64,000 bases of DNA from CBDBZX01 sp965213645. GTDB lineage: Bacteria; Deinococcota; Deinococci; Deinococcales; Trueperaceae. Under the pieces are notes generated by a model, which had not been told where the DNA came from, did not search any database, and saw only the letters and a list, made by a program, of their open reading frames with translations. The translations under genes were made by a program, and so were the position numbers. Shown in pieces: positions 60,779-64,000 of the stretch. The stretch covers positions 1,240,001 through 1,304,000 of the forward strand of contig CBDBZX010000002.1 in NCBI GenBank assembly GCA_965213645.1, given 5' to 3'. How positions within the stretch are numbered: position 1 is the first letter of the stretch; each line of letters opens with the position of its first letter.

Positions 60779-61743
60779 GTGAGCAAAAAACCGAGCAAGT
60801 ACCGTGTCCGCAACTGGAGTGAGTATAACGTAGGGCTCAAGTAACGGGGGAGTATCACCTTCTGGCTGAACGAAGCAGTAATAGACAACTGGTTAAGTAA
60901 CGATAAAACGGGGCAGCGGGGCGCGAGCCGTACGTATAGTGACATAGCGATTGAAACGGTGGCGATGATGAAAAGCATCTATAGCTTAGCGGGACGACAA
61001 GCTGTCGGGTTGACTGAGTCGCTATTTGAACTGCTGGAGGTTGACTTAGCGGTACCGGAGCATAGTACGGTGTCGAGACGCTTAGCGAGCTTAGAAGTTG
61101 CGTTTCCCGTTGTACCCAAAAAAGGCGCAAGGCACGTGGTCATCGACGCAACGGGTGTCAAGATTTATGGTGAAGGGGAGTGGAAGACCCGCCAGCACGG
61201 GGTGAGTAAGCGTCGCACTTGGCGCAAGTTATGACCGAAGGAAATCCTTTAGGGCACTTGGCAGTAGACGAGCAAACAGGTGAAATCTTAGCAGCAGAAG
61301 TGACCTACAACGACAAGAAGGATGGTCAGCTCTTAGAACCGCTGCTTAAGCAAATCAAAGGCGACATTGAGCAAGTCAGCGCGGACGGTGCGTATGACCA
61401 CGGAGACTGCTACACGGTGCTTAGTAACCGCAATATCAAGGCAGGGGTTCCACCACGCAAGAACGCTAAAATCTGGCAGCACGGCAATTGCAAGGCAGCA
61501 CCTCACCCTAGAGACGAAAACCTGCGTGCCATCAGAAAGCATGGTCGTAGCAAGTGGAAACGCCTCTGCCACTACCACCGCCGCTCCTTAGCTGAAACCG
61601 CCATGTTTCGCTTCAAAACAACCTTTTCAACTCAAGCCTCTTCCCGCCGCTTCGACAACCAAGTCGTCGAACTCAAGCTCAAGTGTAAAGCCCTCAACAG
61701 GATGATTCAACTCGCTAAGCCCGAGAGTTATCTCGTGGCTTGA
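60779..61743 (+). pseudogene. IS5/IS903-like transposase with a stop and a 23-base insertion
   Basis: GTG 60779 reads VSKKPSKYRVRNWSEYNVGL, K, TAA (60842-60844, probably CAA before), RGSITFWLNEAVIDNWL, HSTVSRRLASLEVAFPVVPK, HVVIDATGVKIYGEGEWKTR (first catalytic Asp), RRTWRKL; then 23 bases (61232-61254) shift the frame; then HLAVDEQTGEILAAEVTYND, VSADGAYDHGDCYTVL (second Asp) and YHRRSLAETAMFRFKTTFST (Glu), to the end at 61743. Everything else is intact, so these two lesions inactivate it. Confidence 0.87.
61232..61254 (+). repeat. 23-base palindromic insertion in a transposase gene
   Basis: tgaccgaaggaaatccttta then ggg. AAGGA-AA-TCCTT is its core stem. Only this copy is seen in the window. 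Confidence 0.65.
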
Positions 61744-61812
61744 TCGTTCCTAAACCAGTAGGCGCAGCTAGATCATGGTGAGCATTCATGCAACAAAGCC
61801 GTTCTCCTTTAT

Positions 61813-62733
61813 TTAATTTGCCCTTAAGAACTTTTCGACCTCGTCCCGTGTCGGCATCGGGTGGACCGCGCCATGGTCACGTGTTGAGAGTGCTGCGGCA
61901 GCGTTTGCTGTCTTAGCCGCATCGAAGACGGAGTGCCCGCGAAGGGTTTCGGCGACGAACGCCCCGTCAAACGTATCGCCCGCACCCGTAGCGTCCACCA
62001 CCTCAACACCGTAAGCAGGTATATGCTCCGTTTGACGGCCGTTACTGACGAGTGCGCCTTCTGAGCCTAATTTCAACACCACGGACGCCGCGCCCTTCTC
62101 TAAGAAGAGGTCGGCGATCGCCTGCGGGTCTTCCATGCCCGTCAATGTAGCCGCGTCCTCCAAGCTCGGCAGGCAGTAGTCGCAGTAGCGGATTGTCTCG
62201 AACGTCACTGCCCTTGCCCGGTGCAAGGGCCAGAGCTTGAGGCGTAAGTTGGTGTCATAGGACACCTTGACGCCCTGCGCCTTGGCAAGTTCGAGTGCCT
62301 TAAAGGTCGCGTCACAGGCGTTCTGGCTGATTGCCTGGCTAATTCCCGATAGGTGTAAGACCTTGACGCCCTCTAAGTGCTCGGCTGTGATGTCGTCTGG
62401 CTGAAGCTGACTCGCCGCCGATTCCTGTCGATAGTAGGTGAAGGCGTGCTGCCCATCCGAGTAGGTGATGAAATAAATACCCGTAGAGTGCTTCTCGTCT
62501 CGCACTACTCGTGAGACGTCAATCCCCTCACGATGCCAGAGATCGACGAACGCATCGCCAAAGGCATCTCGTCCAAGCCGCGTTATGATGCCGACATCAG
62601 CGCCCTGCTGGGCAGCGGCGACCGCCATATTCGAGGTGTCACCGCCGAAGCCTTGTAGATAGAAGGCGCGCCCCTCACGCTCGACCTGTGCAAACTCGAG
62701 GAGCGGCTCGCCCAAGGAGAGAAGCTCAGGCAT
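61813..62733 (-). CDS. kdgK: 2-keto-3-deoxygluconate kinase (PfkB family)
   Basis: 306 residues. PfkB signatures: GFGGDTSNMAVAAAQQGADV near the N-terminus and VVDATGAGDTFDGAFVAETL with the catalytic Asp near residue 254. Sugar-ring contacts typical of KDG kinases are in STGIYFITYSDGQHAFTYYR and SYDTNLRLKLWPLHRA. It phosphorylates KDG to KDPG. Its start overlaps the RraA-like stop (TGATG), and the KDPG aldolase is first in the same operon, which supports the substrate. Confidence 0.92.
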   Translation of the reverse strand: MPELLSLGEPLLEFAQVEREGRAFYLQGFGGDTSNMAVAAAQQGADVGIITRLGRDAFGDAFVDLWHREGIDVSRVVRDEKHSTGIYFITYSDGQHAFTYYRQESAASQLQPDDITAEHLEGVKVLHLSGISQAISQNACDATFKALELAKAQGVKVSYDTNLRLKLWPLHRARAVTFETIRYCDYCLPSLEDAATLTGMEDPQAIADLFLEKGAASVVLKLGSEGALVSNGRQTEHIPAYGVEVVDATGAGDTFDGAFVAETLRGHSVFDAAKTANAAAALSTRDHGAVHPMPTRDEVEKFLRAN

Positions 62734-63386
62734 CAGATGCGCTGATACTTGGCGAGGCCGTCACGGAGCGAGCCCGACTCGCGGATAAATTTCGCCTGCT
62801 CCGCTTCCTTCTGCTCGATCTCCTGTGCGGCTTTGAGCACCTCGTCGACGTGGTCTTTAGGCACGACGACAACGCCGTCCGTGTCGGCTACGATAAGGTC
62901 GCCCGGCTGCACCTCGACGTCGCCGCAGGTGATGGGCCCGTTCTTCGAGAGAGTCTTAAAGCGCCCTACCGTCGTGCCTGGTGAAACGCTGCGGGCAAAA
63001 ACCGGGAAGTCGTAATCACGTTTAATCTCGGTGATATCTCTGATGCCACCATCCAAAATTGCGCCAGCCAGCCCGTTCACCGAGGCACCCGCCGTCATGA
63101 GACCGCCCCATACGGCGACCTCGCTCTCGCCGCCGATGCCGATAACGATGACGTCCCCCTCGTTCGACTCATCGATGAGGTCGAGCGCGTGGGTAGGCGG
63201 CACCGCCTCATCCGTAGGACCTTCAGCCACCGTCACGGCTGGGCCGACGATCTTCTTATCGTTGATGCGCGCCTCTATGCTGCTGTGCATGTAGCCCCTG
63301 CGCTTGGCGACCTGTTCGACCGCGTCGGCGGCGGAGGCTGTCGAAACCCCCCTGAAAGCTTCTATGGTTTCTTTTGGATAGGTCAT
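62733..63386 (-). CDS. RraA-like aldolase/demethylmenaquinone-methyltransferase-like family protein
   Basis: About 217 residues from ATG 63386, set by AAAGGAG seven bases upstream and by ATGA overlap with the aldolase gene; longer upstream readings are antisense to nothing useful and run through eda. Family marks: VSTASAADAVEQV, VGPAVTVAEG, GDVIVIGIGGESEVAVWGGL, GASVNGLAGAILDGGIRDIT and DLIVADTDGVVVVPKDHVDE with the GGxxRD and D-G-V-V-V-P blocks. Related enzymes are 4-hydroxy-4-methyl-2-oxoglutarate/oxaloacetate lyases or RraA. Between eda and kdgK it most likely acts on a 2-keto acid. Confidence 0.88.
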   Translation of the reverse strand: MTYPKETIEAFRGVSTASAADAVEQVAKRRGYMHSSIEARINDKKIVGPAVTVAEGPTDEAVPPTHALDLIDESNEGDVIVIGIGGESEVAVWGGLMTAGASVNGLAGAILDGGIRDITEIKRDYDFPVFARSVSPGTTVGRFKTLSKNGPITCGDVEVQPGDLIVADTDGVVVVPKDHVDEVLKAAQEIEQKEAEQAKFIRESGSLRDGLAKYQRI

Positions 63387-64000
63387 GCTTGCTCCTTTCT
63401 TGAATACGTTGTGTCTATATGGGCTAGGTAAGGGGCAAGGTGCCCCATAAGGTCTTTGCGAGCGTCCCAGGCACTCTCCTCTGGAGGTAGGAGCGCGCTG
63501 CCGACGCCGACACACTCGGCTCCTGCGGCGAAGTAGGCGTCCAAGTTGGTCTGATTGACGCCACCCGTCGGAATGAGCGGCACATCTGGGAGGACGCTTT
63601 TGAGCGCCTTGATGTGAGCCGGGCCGCCCGCACTCGCTGCCGGGAAGACCTTGACTGCCGCCGCGCCGCCCTGCCAAGCGCGCCACACCTCGGTCGGCGT
63701 GAAGCCGCTCGAGATGCAAGCCACGTCAGCCTCACGGCAGAGTGCGGCGAGGTCCGGTACGAGCACGGGGGACACGACGTAGCGGGCACCCGCCTCGATG
63801 CTCCTCTTGGCCTCCTCAACGGTAAAAACTGTGCCGACGCCTATAAGCGTGTCTCGGTCGGCGTACTCGCCTATAAGCTCGTAAGCGTCCGGTACAGATA
63901 AGGTTATCTCGAAGGTTTTGAAGCCAGCCCGACGAAGCGTGTCTATAGCCTTAGTGGCGTCCGCAACCGACCCATAGCGGATCACGGGCACAACTTTATG
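63383..64000 (-). CDS. eda: KDPG/KHG aldolase, 5' end outside the window
   Basis: At least 205 residues. KVVPVIRYGSVADATKAIDT at the window edge is the Eda N-terminus (catalytic Glu follows in FKTFEITL). GVGTVFTVEEAKRSIEAGAR, YVVSPVLVPDLAALCR and AVKVFPAASAGGPAHIKALK, with the Schiff-base Lys in VKVFPA, and LIPTGGVNQTNLDAYFAAGA complete the fold. It splits KDPG into pyruvate and glyceraldehyde-3-phosphate. The open frame continues to the end of the window, so the true start is beyond 64000; GTG 63991 is probably internal. Its stop overlaps the RraA-like start. Confidence 0.93.
   Translation of the reverse strand, partial: HKVVPVIRYGSVADATKAIDTLRRAGFKTFEITLSVPDAYELIGEYADRDTLIGVGTVFTVEEAKRSIEAGARYVVSPVLVPDLAALCREADVACISSGFTPTEVWRAWQGGAAAVKVFPAASAGGPAHIKALKSVLPDVPLIPTGGVNQTNLDAYFAAGAECVGVGSALLPPEESAWDARKDLMGHLAPYLAHIDTTYSRKEQA

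Larger units (their letters stand above)
60721..61800 (+). mobile_element. IS5-type element 2 (IS903-like)
   Basis: GGCGTTGTTGCATGAAT and ATTCATGCAACAAAGCC are inverted ends (two mismatches), 1080 bp. One transposase gene on the plus strand, broken by a stop and a small insertion. Confidence 0.85.

Noticed and set aside
62733..63719. A 328-residue RraA-like protein starting at 63719
   Set aside because: The first 110 residues overlap eda in another frame; SD and ATGA overlap place the start at 63386.

Overview
The window reads as a moderately GC-rich bacterial chromosome, probably from Deinococcota and perhaps near Trueperaceae. This rests on family resemblance only: a valS T-box that looks translational, DdrI/SdrP-like Crp/Fnr proteins, some start codons lying right behind a -10 box, and many non-ATG starts. 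No rRNA, tRNA or CRISPR array was seen. Coding genes are dense in blocks, separated by repeat-rich gaps full of decayed insertion sequences (IS) and tiny palindromic repeats.

Layout. 0-9 kb: a fused ABC ATPase-permease and its NMT1/ThiY-like binding protein, split by a reverse-strand PIN toxin-antitoxin pair; a T-box leader with a GUC specifier in front of a methyltransferase-valS operon; metK. 9-19 kb: a PAS-GGDEF-EAL protein, a secreted S8 peptidase (apparently frameshifted) with a small partner and a 1004-residue TPR-CHAT protein, then a REC-PAS-HD-GYP regulator. 19-25 kb: a CPBP-like membrane protein, divergent glycine-betaine permease and binding protein without an ATPase, alr, and an acyl-ACP desaturase with a frameshifted tail. 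25.5-27.8 kb: two dead IS elements side by side (IS630 and IS5 types) whose transposase genes carry seven small hairpin insertions. 27.8-39.6 kb: two ABC systems around two glycerophosphodiester phosphodiesterase-like genes and an IclR regulator; the second system (Ugp-like) is damaged by a deletion that joins a PHP-domain gene to a headless permease gene. 39.7-41.2 kb: a third IS (IS630 type) and an IS3 remnant.

41-52 kb: a membrane GGDEF-EAL protein, a hotdog-like protein, a PadR pseudogene, a 2-oxoglutarate dioxygenase of the 2OG-Fe_Oxy_2 type, then a striking run of two solute-receptor/OmpA-like fusions, a membrane-anchored vWA protein, a coiled-coil membrane protein and a TelA-family protein. 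52-61.8 kb: MarR and alpha/beta-hydrolase pseudogenes, IS remnants, pyrC, a Crp/Fnr gene, a repeat complex, a VapC remnant, an HxlR/DJ-1/DUF4345 operon, a head-to-head pair of truncated genes (SDR and Crp/Fnr), and an IS5-type element. 61.8-64 kb: a 2-keto-3-deoxygluconate operon (kdgK, RraA-like, eda).

The most unusual signal is a set of about 20-45 bp elements built from hairpins with three-base loops. They recur in unrelated transposase genes and in intergenic DNA, and some copies keep pairing while the stem sequence changes. They look like very small mobile or spreading DNA elements, and each insertion breaks a transposase reading frame. The next most interesting items are the receptor/OmpA-vWA-TelA operon and the S8-TPR-CHAT operon.
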